Source of the DNA: Laetiporus sulphureus 93-53
Lineage: Eukaryota > Basidiomycota > Agaricomycetes > Polyporales > Laetiporaceae
DNA: 64,000 bases
Direction of reading: 5' to 3'
NCBI RefSeq assembly: GCF_001632365.1
Contig: NW_024468515.1
Span: 558,597 to 622,596 of the forward strand
Below are positions 1-11,255 of the stretch, piece after piece. Position 1 is the first letter of the stretch, and each line of letters opens with the position of its first letter. The notes below the pieces were generated by a model that did not search any database, was not told where the DNA came from, and saw nothing but the letters and a program-made list of their open reading frames with translations. The position numbers and the translations under genes are program-made.

Positions 1-279
1 TCCCAAGGTATTACGCGTGACGGGGTTCAATGCCTGGGACGGAAAGCCCCAGCGTTCATTGACCTCGCTCGGTAACTGGTTCGCACGATGCTCATGGTGA
101 TAGGCCGAGGGATCGTTATCAGACACAGAGGCCGAGTATGACGAAGACGACCCCTCGCAGAAGGTGTCGCAGAGGGTGGATGGCATGTGAACGGGGGTAT
201 TCGGGCTAGAGTCTGACTCTGAGACATGGGCGTGATGGTCAGCCACAGACGCATCTTCGGCGGGCAAGGGGATGATCAT
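1..279 (-). CDS. 5' end of an unrecognised gene, cut by the left window edge
   Basis: An open minus-strand frame starts with ATG at 279 and runs to the window edge without a stop, giving 93 codons of N-terminus. It begins MIIPLPAEDASVADHH and is rich in Ser, Pro, His and acidic residues, including a run EGSSSSYSASVSD, so this end is probably disordered. A more structured stretch (NERWGFPSQALNPVTRNT) begins near the edge. An upstream out-of-frame ATG at about 332 closes quickly, so 279 is the likelier start. I recognise no domain and do not assign a function. A 644-bp fold-back element lies about 390 bp upstream, within the likely promoter region. Confidence 0.5.
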   Translation of the reverse strand, partial: MIIPLPAEDASVADHHAHVSESDSSPNTPVHMPSTLCDTFCEGSSSSYSASVSDNDPSAYHHEHRANQLPSEVNERWGFPSQALNPVTRNTLG

Positions 280-664
280 GGCGAACGGGACGCGAAGGTG
301 GGGAGCGACCACGCTGCGGTGCGGGAGCCATGGCGGTCGGAAAGCAAGCGTTTTATATGTGAGCGAGGGCGAGGCTAACAGGGCTGATGGCAAGGAACGA
401 CCCGATTGAGAGGGCGGGAGACTCACCGTCACATTGCCATGTGGGAGGAGCGCGCATTGCGGATTGGACCGTGGATTGTTTGGAGGTTTGCAAGCATCTT
501 CCGAGGCTATAGTTGAGCTGTTGATCGCGTTCGCTATGTTTTCCGTTACAAAACAATTTGGAAGAACGTCGCCAGTTTATGGAATTTCTTGAGCAAACGA
601 CAAGGGCTCTCAACGCGGTCACGAGACCACGAAATGTGAGCGTGGCAGCATACGCGACGCGCCC
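280..664. other. upstream region of the left-edge gene, no gene seen
   Basis: This stretch precedes the minus-strand gene at 1-279 and ends at the target-site duplication of the fold-back element. It has open frames but none with coding character. It is probably 5' untranslated and promoter sequence. Confidence 0.4.
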
Positions 665-667
665 TAA

Positions 668-1311
668 CACCGCAGACATGAAGCAATTTGCGCATGTGGC
701 AAATGCTTAGCAAATGTCGACAGGTTTTTTGCCTTTGTGATCTCAATTTGCTATGGTTGCTTCCCACATTCCATATTAAGTATTTGCATATAATATGTTA
801 GAGGCAGAAATTTAAAATCATATATTTTAAGAAATGACACCATTTTCAAACTCACCAAATACATTCAGAATTTGAGCGCTGTTGAATGTAATTGTACATT
901 TTTGAACTCCAAACCATCACATGTATAAAATATCCAGTAGCAGATGAAGGTGTAATTACGGTGAATGACTTTCATTCTAGTAATCTTGGTTAGAATGACT
1001 TCAGTAGGGAAGTAGAATGTAGGCATAATTACACCTTCATCTGCTACTGGATATTTTATACATGTCATAGTTTGAAATTCCAAAATGTATGATTACATTC
1101 AACAGCACTCAAATTCTAAATGTATTTGAGTTTGAAATGGTGTCATTTCTTAAACATATGATATTAAATTTCTGCCTCCAACATATTATATGCAAATACT
1201 TAATATGGAATGTGGGGAGGAACCGTAGCAAATTGAGATCACAAAGGCAAAAAACCTGTCGACATTTGCTAAGCATTTGCCACATGCGCAAATCGCTTCA
1301 TGTCTGCGGTG
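668..1311. mobile_element. 644-bp fold-back MITE with long terminal inverted repeats
   Basis: The left arm (668 to about 960) and right arm (about 1026 to 1311) are near-perfect reverse complements, with a unique centre of about 65 bp. The ends read CACCGCAGACATGAAG inward on both sides. The element is flanked by the direct triplet TAA at 665-667 and 1312-1314, which I read as a target-site duplication. A 3-bp TWA duplication is characteristic of PIF/Harbinger transposons and their Tourist-type MITEs, but the terminal sequence does not match a family end I know, so the superfamily is an inference. There is no transposase gene, so the element is non-autonomous. Short open frames inside are palindrome artefacts. 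Confidence 0.85.
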
Positions 1312-1314
1312 TAA

Positions 1315-2202
1315 TACCGCGACGCTGATCTTTTTTGTGTATGTATATGTCTCTGCTGCGTTAAGAACAGCTCATGGTCTACATATTATTAGACATCTGC
1401 AAAAAACAGTGCACATCTTGACAGCGATCGAGCTTGGGTTGAGTACTCAGTACTCAGGCCTCAGGCTCTCAGCTCCGTCAAGTCTTCACGATATTCGCAA
1501 CATTGTACCATGGAACACCAGCCCTTCTTTGACTGCGTTGGAGCCAATACAGTTGAGAGCAATGATTTGCCTCGTTACCAACCACGATGACGGTGAGAAA
1601 CTTTCCGCGGTAAGAGATCACTCTCGTGCTGGACGGCCTTCCACGGCACGCGCATGAGCGCTAAACCGCAGCGGTCGGCGGCTCTTTAACGCTCTCAGTG
1701 CTCACCCTGACATTACAAGCTCGCAATGTCATCAACATTGTCGCCGTTGGCAAACTCCCCTCAGGATATCATTTGGTCGAAAGTAGACTCTATGTACTCT
1801 GGAAAAGCCTCTCAAAATGGTTCTCGCTCTTGGCCCGCAGTGTCTGCGCACGTCCTGTCGAAGAACTTAGAAGGCGATACTCTTGAACTGTATCTCTTGG
1901 ATTGCTGCTTGCAGATTGCGGTGTTTCTGTCCTCCGCTTATAGGCATTGACAGGCAGAGATAAAACTCGGTAAATGTCCTCTTAGTCAAGGGAGACCATC
2001 GTCAGGTTAGCATCACTAGTCGACATTGCAACTGAGACCTTCCGTCTACACCAGCATAGGCAGGCCCGATGGCAATCCGTGTCAGCCATGCAAGATATAT
2101 AGAGGGACTGCGGCTGCCGTTCCTTTCTCTTTGTCGTTGATCTTATTTTCGCCCGTCGCCCTGCAAGTTCACCTCGCAAGACAACCCTTAAACAAGCCCA
2201 AC
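1315..2202. other. intergenic region and promoter of the 2203-6908 gene
   Basis: No recognisable gene. A 74-codon plus frame at 1726-1950 beginning MSSTLSPLANSPQD has an ordinary-looking start but no domain and no convincing downstream exon, so I leave it uncalled. The last 120 bases are pyrimidine-rich, as expected just upstream of a fungal start codon. Confidence 0.4.
2095..2102 (+). promoter_or_regulatory. TATA-like box
   Basis: The sequence ATATATAG lies about 105 bp upstream of the ATG at 2203 and is followed by pyrimidine-rich sequence before the start codon. The position fits a core promoter, but there is no transcript evidence. Confidence 0.4.
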
Positions 2203-5200
2203 ATGCAAACCGCCGCCCTCAAGCAGCACTCTCGCTCCTCCTCTGAGCCCCGCATCGGAGCCTCGGTCAAGAAGGCACCCATCGCTGGAGGCTCAGCCAC
2301 CCCAGCTTCCGCCCGGAGGCTGTCGACCCCCGTCGCCATCGCGCGCAAGGTACATGCATGCACTTCTATTCGCTATCCGACGCAGAGACTCATCCTGACT
2401 TATTATGTAGGATGGACCCGTCAGTCAAGCTCAGCCTCCTCCTCGTCTCTCTCGAACGGCCAGCGCACTCGCGAAGGAGAATGTCCCGTCCTTCGCTCGG
2501 CCGACCAAGGCCACAGCTGCACGCGCTCTCGTTGCAGCTGTGCAGAGGTCTCCGCCCAAGCCCCGAGCGGACGCGCCGTCTTCTGCCCGCCGTCCCATCG
2601 CAGCCACTCCAGGTCTGGTACGCCGACCCGAGGTACATGGCAAGACTGTGCCTCGCAAGGTTACCTCGGTCCCGGCTCCTCCCCGTCCAGCCGCTCGCCG
2701 TCCTACGGTTTCCCAGGTTCCGCGGCTCAGCTCTCTCAAGACGAGTCCTCGCCGTGAACCGCTCAAGAGCTCGTCTAGTCTTGAGAAGGGTGGGAAGCAG
2801 GATGTGGAGGCGTGGTGGACCGTCGCTCCCAAGGTCAATGCGAAGGTGGACAGACAGGACATGGACAAGGAAGACGTGGTCGAGCCTGTGTCGGGCGTTC
2901 TGGCCGAGCTCAAGAACGACGCTGAGGTCAACACGCTCGATGTCGCCCTTGCAGTCCCCGAGGAGTTGTGAGTGTCCCCAATTGCGTCTTGCTCACGTAT
3001 ATGAACGTTCATGCGTGATTATTTAGGCTCGACAAGGAGCACCTCACGGATCCGCTTGTGCAGGTCGATGCAAGTGGCACACCAGGATACGGAGAACCCA
3101 AGGTGGAGCCGACGACGAGTGGGAAAAATCATTTCGAGGACTCCATTCACTCCGTCGAAACCACCGGAAGATTATCCACTGTGAAGAACACAGTCACCAC
3201 AGGTGAAGAGTACAAGGTAGGATCGGCAATGAGTGGGAAGAATCATCTCGAGGACTCCAAGCGCTCTGTCGAGGCCACCAACGTATTTTTGCATGTGAAG
3301 AATGCAGTCGTCGCAGTTGACGAACACACGGTGGGATCTACAACAAGCGGGAAGAATCATTTCGAGGACTCCAAACGCTCTGTTGAGACCACCAACGAAC
3401 TCTCTAATGTGGAGAAGGGAGTCATCGCCATCATCAACATTATCGATGCCGACGATGTACCATCCGCAGCTTTTCCAGAGGTGAAGGACCTGGTTCCTCT
3501 GGAGATGGCGGATGTCCGCATTATTTCCGAGCGGCAGTCGTGAGTCGTTGCGTTCTCTACCATCTCGCATGTTCTTATGACCCTCCCTGCTCAGGAGCAA
3601 GGATGAACGTCGCGACGAGGCTGACAAGACGGCGCCTGCATCCACGAGGCCGGCTTGGCGTCCGACTGGCTTTCTGACTGTCCCGACTCCTAACCGGCAG
3701 TACGGCGGGCTCTCCAGACAGAACATCCCGCGCAACGTCACGACCGCCAGGGCCCTGCAGGCGCGTCGTCACGTGGAGGAGAAAGCGGTCAGACCGGTGT
3801 ACCTCGGCTCGACCTGGACACCTAGGAGCAAGCCCATCGGCGCGAGGCGTTCCGTGGCACGCGAACCCGTCTTGGAGATCCTATCTGAGACGGACGAGGA
3901 TGCCAAGGAGGAGGAGCAGTCGTAAGCCGCTTCTTTCTTCGATATTCGACACATATTGACCATCATTGTTACCTAGGCTTGAGGCTACCGAGCGTGATGG
4001 GGCCGACAAAGCTGGCTTCCTCACGGTGCCTACTCCTGGCTGGCAGCATGGCGGTCTTTCCATGCGAACCGACTCGTGCGACATCACGACTGCTGGGAGA
4101 GTGCAGGCGCGTCGTCGCGCGGAGGCGAAGGCGGTCCGGCCGGTGTATCACAGTTCCACCTGGACATCCAAGGATAAGCAGGCCGGTCCGAAGCCTTCGG
4201 CAGCTCGCGAATCCGCCTTAGGGACACTGACCGAGGCGGATGAGGATGCTGAGGATCAGGACCAGTCAGTCAACAAGCCGGAGGACTTCGATATTCGGGG
4301 AGAATGCTCGGTGCAGATCATCACCGAGGGCACTACTCAACCTTCAGAAGACGACATGGTGGCCTTCCAGTACGTATACAATTTTATTTGCTGAACTCAT
4401 TGCTGAAAATAATTAGGCGCCTGTTCACCGCCAAACGCTATGAGGATGAGTATGACGATGACGAGGATGAGTATGACGATGACGAGGACAAGGAGGAAGA
4501 AGAGGAACAAAGCTCGCAAGATCTTGACGTGATTCAAGCTTGTGAGCTTGGCGACATCGCGACCGAGCAGCTTCAAGGCGACCATTCTGAACACGATGAT
4601 CTCCACATCCTTGGGTATGCTTCATGTTTTCATTGTGATTGCAAACACACTCATCTCACTCTATAATTACAGACGTATCGGTGCGGCCTTTGGTCGGGAC
4701 GAAGATGACGGCGAGATGGAACCGGAATCAGCGGAGCACGCCGCTGCCGTCGGCACCGTCATCGAGGCGCAGCACGTGTACGGCTTGGACTTCGTGCAGT
4801 GGCATGGGTTCCAGGCTCTCTGGCCTTATCCGGGACAGTGGCACGACAAAGGCAAGGAGTGGATCTTCGATTGTTCAACCTGCGGCGTCCCTAAGGAGCT
4901 CTTCATGCACGACGGTCGCGATGACACCATCGGCCGCCCTGTCACAGTCCAAGTCTTCGGGCGCGACATGCAGCCTGCATCCCGCGTGATGCATACTCTT
5001 CAAGCCAGTGACATCCGCGAGGTGGCAGTTCCTTTGCCTCAGGTGTGCAAGGTCGAATTCGCAAATGTTCCGGCGGACGGCAACTCCATGGATGGCTTTG
5101 TCTCATGGCCTCTATGTGTGGCGGGCTACCCTGGCGCACCGTACGGGTGGCTTGAAAGGGGTATATTGATAGGGACTCGGACAGGACTCGAAGGTGACAT

Positions 5201-6908
5201 AGACGGCGCGGATGCCGACGAACATCCTCGGGTTGGACTACCAAGAGACAAGATCGACAATGGCAAGAAGGACGACGGGAAGGACAAATATGACGACGGT
5301 GACGGTGGCGACTTGAATGCCGATGCTTGCAGGGTTTGCTGCTCCGGCAGTGTGGAGGACGACTATGACTGGGAGGAGGAGATCATTGCTGCGTATGAAC
5401 AGGTACTTTGTTACCGTCCTTGTTTACGCAGCAACACTGACAATCCTCCTCGTATAGACTGACTCAGAGTTCATCGCAAGTGGCTCTTCGGACGGCTTGA
5501 CAGTTGCCGTTGTTGACCTTGACAGCCCGCCATCCGTTGTCGTGCAGTCCACATCCGGCGCGCAAATTGGGGCACTTTTTGCTGGAGATAGAATGAGACA
5601 TGAGAGTTCGACGGTGAGTGTAAAGTTTCTCATAATGCACTGTATGTTTCTAACATCGTGACTGCATAGATTGATGTGATAACGCCATCAACTGCGGGTT
5701 CTCTGACGGCTGCTGCACCTGAGCGACCAAAAGAAGCATCGGCTCCTAGGCGAGGTGGCTTTTGGTCAAGGCTTTTCAGGCGTTCCTCTCCGCGTTCCTC
5801 TGCAGGGGAGGATTTCGTTCACGGCTCTGGCTCTGAGAGACCGAGTAAAGACATGACCACGGCGATCTTCCCTGCGGCTACTTCCGAGCTCCCGATCGGC
5901 ATTGTTCAAGATAGCTATATCCTGGAGGAGGATGAAGAGATCGCACGGATCACTGCCGCAGAGAAGGGGAAAGGTCGTTTGATTGAGAAGGACGACGAGA
6001 AGCAACCGGAACCTGAGCCTGCTCCAGAGCCCATCTCGTCATGTGAGACTGTTGAGGAGAAGATCGTCGAGGACGAAGTTTTCTTTGCCTATGATCCGGT
6101 ACGTCAGACGGCAGCTATGAGCTTATTTCGTTCTCCCTGATATTTCTGACCATAGGATAATGCGTCTGAGTTTCTTGAAGGCGATTCCACAGGATTCACG
6201 ATGGTTTCCACCACTGGCTATCACAGCCCGCCTCGCCCTTGCGTGTGCGCTCAAGCGGAGTTTGCTCCGCTTGCATCGCGCGCAAGGCTGTCCCCTGCCC
6301 GGGATGAGAGTGGGCTGGCGAGCCTCACGGTGAGCTTCTCTGGTCTTTGTCTACCAGTTGCTGTCTGACGTTCATTTTTCCATTAGGCAAACAGCGAGAT
6401 GAAAACGGCCTCCCAGCTTGAAGAGTCTTTGTCCATCGCTACGTTAAACACGCCGTCAGCACCGCCAGCCGCAGGTCAGACACACATCGCTTCTGTCTAC
6501 ACATCAGCGACTGCAACATCTGGCCCGGTGCCTGGAAACCCAACGTCGACCTCTTTATCGATGCTCTCGCAGCCGACCTTCTGGCAACGTCTGTTGGGTC
6601 GTCAATCCGCAAGTGCCTCTCAAGAGGAGTCTCTCGACTCTAGTGTGGCTGTTCATCGCGCCTCGAGTCTGTCTGACTCTGCTGGTTCTTGCATCATGAC
6701 CTCTCCCGCGTCGACTGTCGATGATTCGTCTTCCTCTGATTCGTCTTCTATGATCTCTGGCAACTCTTCCTCGATGTCTCTGCCTCTCGTTTCTCAATCC
6801 TCGAGCCCTGTGCTCTCGAGCTTCTGGTCTCGCATTTTTGGACGTCGTTCTCCGTGCCCTTCTGTCTCAGCTTGCCGTGATTCCGTCAACGTGGTACCAC
6901 CGGCTTGA
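2203..6908 (+). CDS. large multi-exon gene for a disordered repeat-containing protein
   Basis: About ten exons join in frame through GT..AG introns (for example 2350-2410), from ATG 2203 to TGA 6906-6908. The N-terminal part is basic and rich in Ser, Pro and Arg. Exon 3 carries three tandem copies of a roughly 40-residue unit starting SGKNHFEDS. Exons 4 (from about 3594) and 5 (from about 3976) are paralogous, sharing GFLTVPTP, GGLS, QARR and KAVRPVY. An acidic tract YDDDEDEYDDDED follows at about 4440-4500. A more ordered segment with many Trp and His and a CSTC motif spans about 4680-5200. The last exons are Ser-rich and hold three FW-x-R-L/I-F/L-x-R motifs (FWSRLFRR, FWQRLLGR, FWSRIFGR). 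I recognise no family and assign no function. A partial copy of its 3' end lies at 24134-25935. Confidence 0.75.
3110..3480 (+). repeat. three tandem ~120-nt coding repeats
   Basis: The motif SGKNH(F/L)EDS, followed by SVE(T/A)T and a V-K/E-N/K region, occurs three times in exon 3, starting near 3118, 3232 and 3346. The copies differ by scattered substitutions. This is a tandem in-frame expansion. Confidence 0.85.
3594..4377 (+). repeat. tandemly duplicated exon pair
   Basis: The two exons separated by the intron at about 3923-3975 encode aligned segments. Shared blocks in order are GFLTVPTP, then YGGLS or HGGLS, T-TA-R-QARR, KAVRPVY, STWT, and ETDEDA or EADEDA. Both end in an acidic tail at an equivalent splice phase. 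This is a duplication of a whole exon including its splice boundaries. Confidence 0.8.
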
Positions 6909-8320
6909 GCTCGTGACTGCTCCTCTCACTGGCCTCTTCCATGATGTTCCCGCCCGCTGGACTGAAAGTCGTTGCTTGTCAGGATTCAAGTGCTCGTGAC
7001 CTTCTTTGGATCTCTGCACATTCTCCATGTCATTGTCTTGCCATGTTGTCTGCTCTGGCTCCTCGTCATCTTGTCTTCGTCGTCTGGCTGTCGTTCGTCA
7101 TTGCCCTTCGTGTTTTGCTGTCGTCCGTCCATCGTCTGATTTCTGGTCCCCCTTTCCTGCGTTGTCGCTGTCTTATTCCCGATTATCTTCATATATTGTG
7201 CCCTCTTTCTGTTTATTTTAATATTCGTCTTTCTCTGCTGCTGTAAGTCATTCAGTTTTTGTATGCCCACAAACTTTCTCATCCTTATGTTCTAGATCGG
7301 ATGTCTGGAGTTCTTGTCCTCTCTAATCTTCTTGTCTATCTCTTTTTTCGGTCTGCATCGTCGAAAATACCCTAATACCTCAGTGATACCCTTTTACGTC
7401 TCCTCAAGTTCATCATGATCTATTTCTCCTTCCTTTCATGTCTAAGGTCTCGTTTCTCCTCTCTAGCTGCATCTTGTATCGCATAATGTCGTAGTATAAT
7501 ATAGCCTGTTAATATCGTCCGTCCATAACACGTTTATATGATCTGTCCTGTTGCCTCGTCCGGATGATTATCCGGTCTGGAAGCGTGGATATCTGTAGGA
7601 CAGGACGCTCGCTCGTACTACGTCGACCCCTTCATAATGGCGCAAAGCCATAGCTATAGCATTGCACGGATATAAAGAGTAAGAGTCAGAGCTGCCCCCA
7701 GTCCGAATCCTATGCGCCACAATGATGATCCCGGTGGCACTGGAAAACGTTGCATCGGATTGTATGTACACAGAGTCTGTGTACTTCCCAATAACTATGT
7801 GTCGTTATTTAGGCTATACTAGTCCTTATGAACCATCTACAACGAACTGAATCTACTTCGGGTGCATGTAATGCAACCACAATGCATTCTAGTATCTACG
7901 GTCTGCTGTACACTGCGGTTATCATATACCAGGACAGTGCAAGGTACGGTAAGCTTACTGAAAAACAAATGCAATGGAGACTCATGCACAAGCCTGGTTT
8001 TGACATATGCGTCGCTCATCCCTCAGTCACATGAAGGGTGGTAAGTTTGACCGGTGGGTATTATCGGTCAAAATGACAAGTAAGCTCGTCGCCGGCGCTG
8101 TGGGACGGCTCAATCTCACATACGATGTGGCACGGGCGGGACCGAATGCGTCAGGTCCTTCATAACGAGCCACTGACATACACGTTCTGGCACAATCAAA
8201 CACAGAAATACTTCACGCAACGGTCTGAGAACAGACAAACATATGCGAAGCATCCTCATGCAAGACCTTGCTGCAGAAGCGAGCTGCGTACATTTCATGA
8301 GGTCAATGTAGAAGCTCGAA
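6909..8320. other. 3' region of the repeat-protein gene and intergenic DNA
   Basis: From 6909 to about 7607 the sequence is the T-rich 3' flank of the gene ending at 6908. It is closely matched by 25150-25935, so it belonged to the duplicated unit. From about 7610 to 8320 I see nothing coding; this part lies between convergently transcribed genes. Confidence 0.5.
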
Positions 8321-11255
8321 CTAGATGTTATGGATCGCCTTGATAATATCAGCAGCTATGCAAATCGTAGTAAGCGGAGCGACCATCATACGCAAATAGT
8401 TGTACCAACCTTGTTCAGCAATCGCGTAGGCTACCGCTGCGATGCGTTCAGTATCACTGGACAGAACGTTGATATTCCGACTTACTTTGAGTATGAGAAG
8501 CAATTGGGAGCGGTATCACGGAAAGGTCCACGATGCGTATGTTCTTCGTGCCATATACCTATATTTGTTGATCGTTATAGATAGCAAAAGGTGCGAAATC
8601 ATTTCCCCTACCTTGAGTGTAGCATCCACCGCACCGCCTTTGTCCTCAGGCAGCATGGACGCGCTACCCACAGTGTCTGTCGCCGCTCCAATCAATGATC
8701 CAAGGACGAATCAGACAGATTTTAGACTCACGCCAGATTGTAGACAGATTATTCCTCACCGTATCTAATAAGTAGACGTCAGCATCGTTTGAGAGCCTTC
8801 GACAGTTAAGCTATGCCCACCACGTAACTGCTCGTCGGTGATTACGCTAGGCCCCGGGACAACTTCCTGTACGGTTATGCTCTTGAAAGGCTCTGTCTGT
8901 GCAACCTTGCGCGCGAATTTCGTTGCTTCGACTATGATATCCAAGTCCACACTCTCTTCAAAGTAGTGCGGATCGATAAGTGGGGCGACCTTGGGGTCCG
9001 CGGATTGAATATGCTGATGGATGCAAATAAATTACTGTGGCCATCGAGGAATAATTATGGGCACTGACAATGCTGCCTCGGGAGAAAGGGTGACTGACGC
9101 ATACAGCAAGAATAATGTACGGCCTTCCCTGAACTGAGAGCAATGTGAGATATAAATTGCCACGGACAACAAGCGAAACGCACTGGGTGGTGCAAAGGAG
9201 AACGGCGTAACAAGGAGTTCAGTATCCGGAACCGCTTCATCTTTGAGGAGATCGAGCTGTATATCAAGTTGCTCCTTCACACCAGGAGGGTACGCTGAGG
9301 CGTCTGCAGAAATCTTCTCAGCGCATCGTTCAATTATCGCATTCGCGTTCTCCGAGAATGCCTGGACAGGAAGGAAGGTGACACCAGTCATCGCCAAGGT
9401 GAATGGCCCCTTCAAGTTGGGGCTATATGAGCAATTGTGAGCGACTACAAGGAACGAGACGAAACTAGAAGCCTACTGGGAACTGCGCAACTTCTCTTGA
9501 AAGTTTGGATCCTTGAGCAGGTTGCTGCTCACGATGCCATCTTGCATTTCTGGAGATGTTTCAGTTACCATGGCTGAGAGAATGATCAATCAATATACCT
9601 AATACAATCCTGGTATAAAGCTTGTCTCTGACGTTCGCCCCAACGGCCGGAAGATCCTTCTGGACAACTATGCCAAGGGGCTCCAGGATAGCAGGGTCAC
9701 CGATACCGCTCAATTCAAGGATGGTCGGGGTTTTGATGGCACTGCCGAGAACATTATAGGGCGATATGCGCGACAACATGGGAAGACCTACCCGGCAGAC
9801 AAGATGACTTCTTTACCAGCATACACTGTATATGTGCGTCCATTGCATTCAAACTCAATCCCGCTGGCATTCAACTCGCCGCCATCCCTCAAGGTGACGA
9901 TCTTTGTGACATAGGCTTCAGTGAGGACTTTCAGGTTCGGGCGATCGATGACAGGGAGCAGGTATGCCTATATGCATGTGTACTGTAAGTTCCGCGTCAA
10001 TGGAGCTAATGGTTGTATAGCTTACATTGGAAGCATAGCTCCTATTTCCTGTCTCGGGATCTACAACGGACAGAGATTTCCATGTTCCCGTCGTCTATTT
10101 GTCTCATCAGGCTGCTTATCCCCTCGATCGCGATGCGCTTACCTCTCCACTCAGCTGTAGCGAATGTCATAGCCGTCGCAACCAAGTCATGAAACAGCTT
10201 GATACGTGGACATATACGGGAAACTTACAGAATCATGAGAAAGTTGAACACCATGCTTTGCAAGACTCTGCAGCATGCGTCAGAATGTCAAATGACTGTT
10301 GTTATATGAGGACTGAATTACCTTCTGGTAGGGAGCCTCGGCACCAGAGCTAGTGGGAACAAAGGAGATTGGAATAGGGCCTGAGGTTTTCTACATTGAG
10401 ATAAGGAAGATGGAGGGGAGCGAATATATTGACCATTCGATCCCACAGACTTCTCCTCAATCAAATCTTTATATTCACTAGGTGAAGCGGCCACCACCGG
10501 TACAAATCTACGCCACTTAAATCAGCTGTAGCCTAGGTGTCAAAACAAAGGCTAACTTCTCGCTCTTCTTGGAGTATTCGTGGAAGCGGTCCCAGTTCCA
10601 ACCAGGGTTGCCGAGTCGTTCGATGGCTAGAGATATTTTAGTGAGTCCCGTACGATGGAATTGAACACAACCGACCGTCAATGTCCTCGCGCTGCGGCCT
10701 AGTCCACAGCATCAGGTTCAGTGCAGAACTACCGCCAAGACCCTTGCCCCTATATAATACATTTACATACGTAATATTGCAAATAAACGCACGCATGCTC
10801 AGTACTCACCGACTCCAAACAAGGGCTGAGTTTGCAGCATGACCTTGAGGGACAGTAGAAAATTTCCAGTCATACTCGGGTTGCATGATTTGTTGCAGCC
10901 AACCATTAGGACTCACTGAGCACAATGGTCACATTATTAGCAACGTTATACACTGCAAATGAGCTCACGAATGCGAAGGTCATCGATATGGGCCTTTCCA
11001 GCTTCAAGAACGACGACCGCAACGTTAGGATTCTCGCTAAGGCGATTCGCAAGGGTTAGGCCCGACGTCTGGAAACGGAGGATGAATGCCGCGGTCGCTG
11101 ATGTCTGAGAGAGAAACTTCCTACCCCACCACCTGAAAACACGATGACTGTGAGTATTTTCCAGGTGTGCAACGAGGCCCTTCCATCTCACCGACAATGA
11201 CGAAGTCGAAACGCTTTCCACTGATATCGGCGACTTGAGACAGTCTGCTCTCCAT
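8321..11255 (-). CDS. GMC-family FAD-dependent oxidoreductase
   Basis: ATG at 11255 opens a many-intron gene that stops at TAG 8321-8323. GMC enzymes are FAD-dependent alcohol, sugar or aryl-alcohol oxidases or dehydrogenases. The N-terminus reads FDFVIV, GGG, TSGLTLANRLSENP, then VVVLEAGK, which is the dinucleotide-binding motif. Further in are the GMC signature TPTILELSGIGDPAILEPLG with DLPAVGANVRDK (9561-9740) and TEPFKSITVQEVVPGP (about 8860-8910). The C-terminus reads IWHTVGSASMLPEDKGGAVD, then VYGTKNIRIVDLSVIPLPIA, SHTQ and YAIAEQAADIIKAI. Both conserved active-site histidines (in WHT and SHTQ) are present. All exons I traced stay open, so the gene looks functional. An 8-nt exon lies inside the FAD motif. 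The substrate cannot be read from sequence. It is divergent from the P450 at 13046. Confidence 0.88.

Noticed and set aside
546..1328. Open frames of 60-79 codons on both strands around 668-1311
   Set aside because: They mirror one another because the sequence is a palindrome; they are not genes.
9921..10353. Plus-strand frames of 79-84 codons
   Set aside because: They are antisense to exons and introns of the GMC oxidoreductase on the minus strand.
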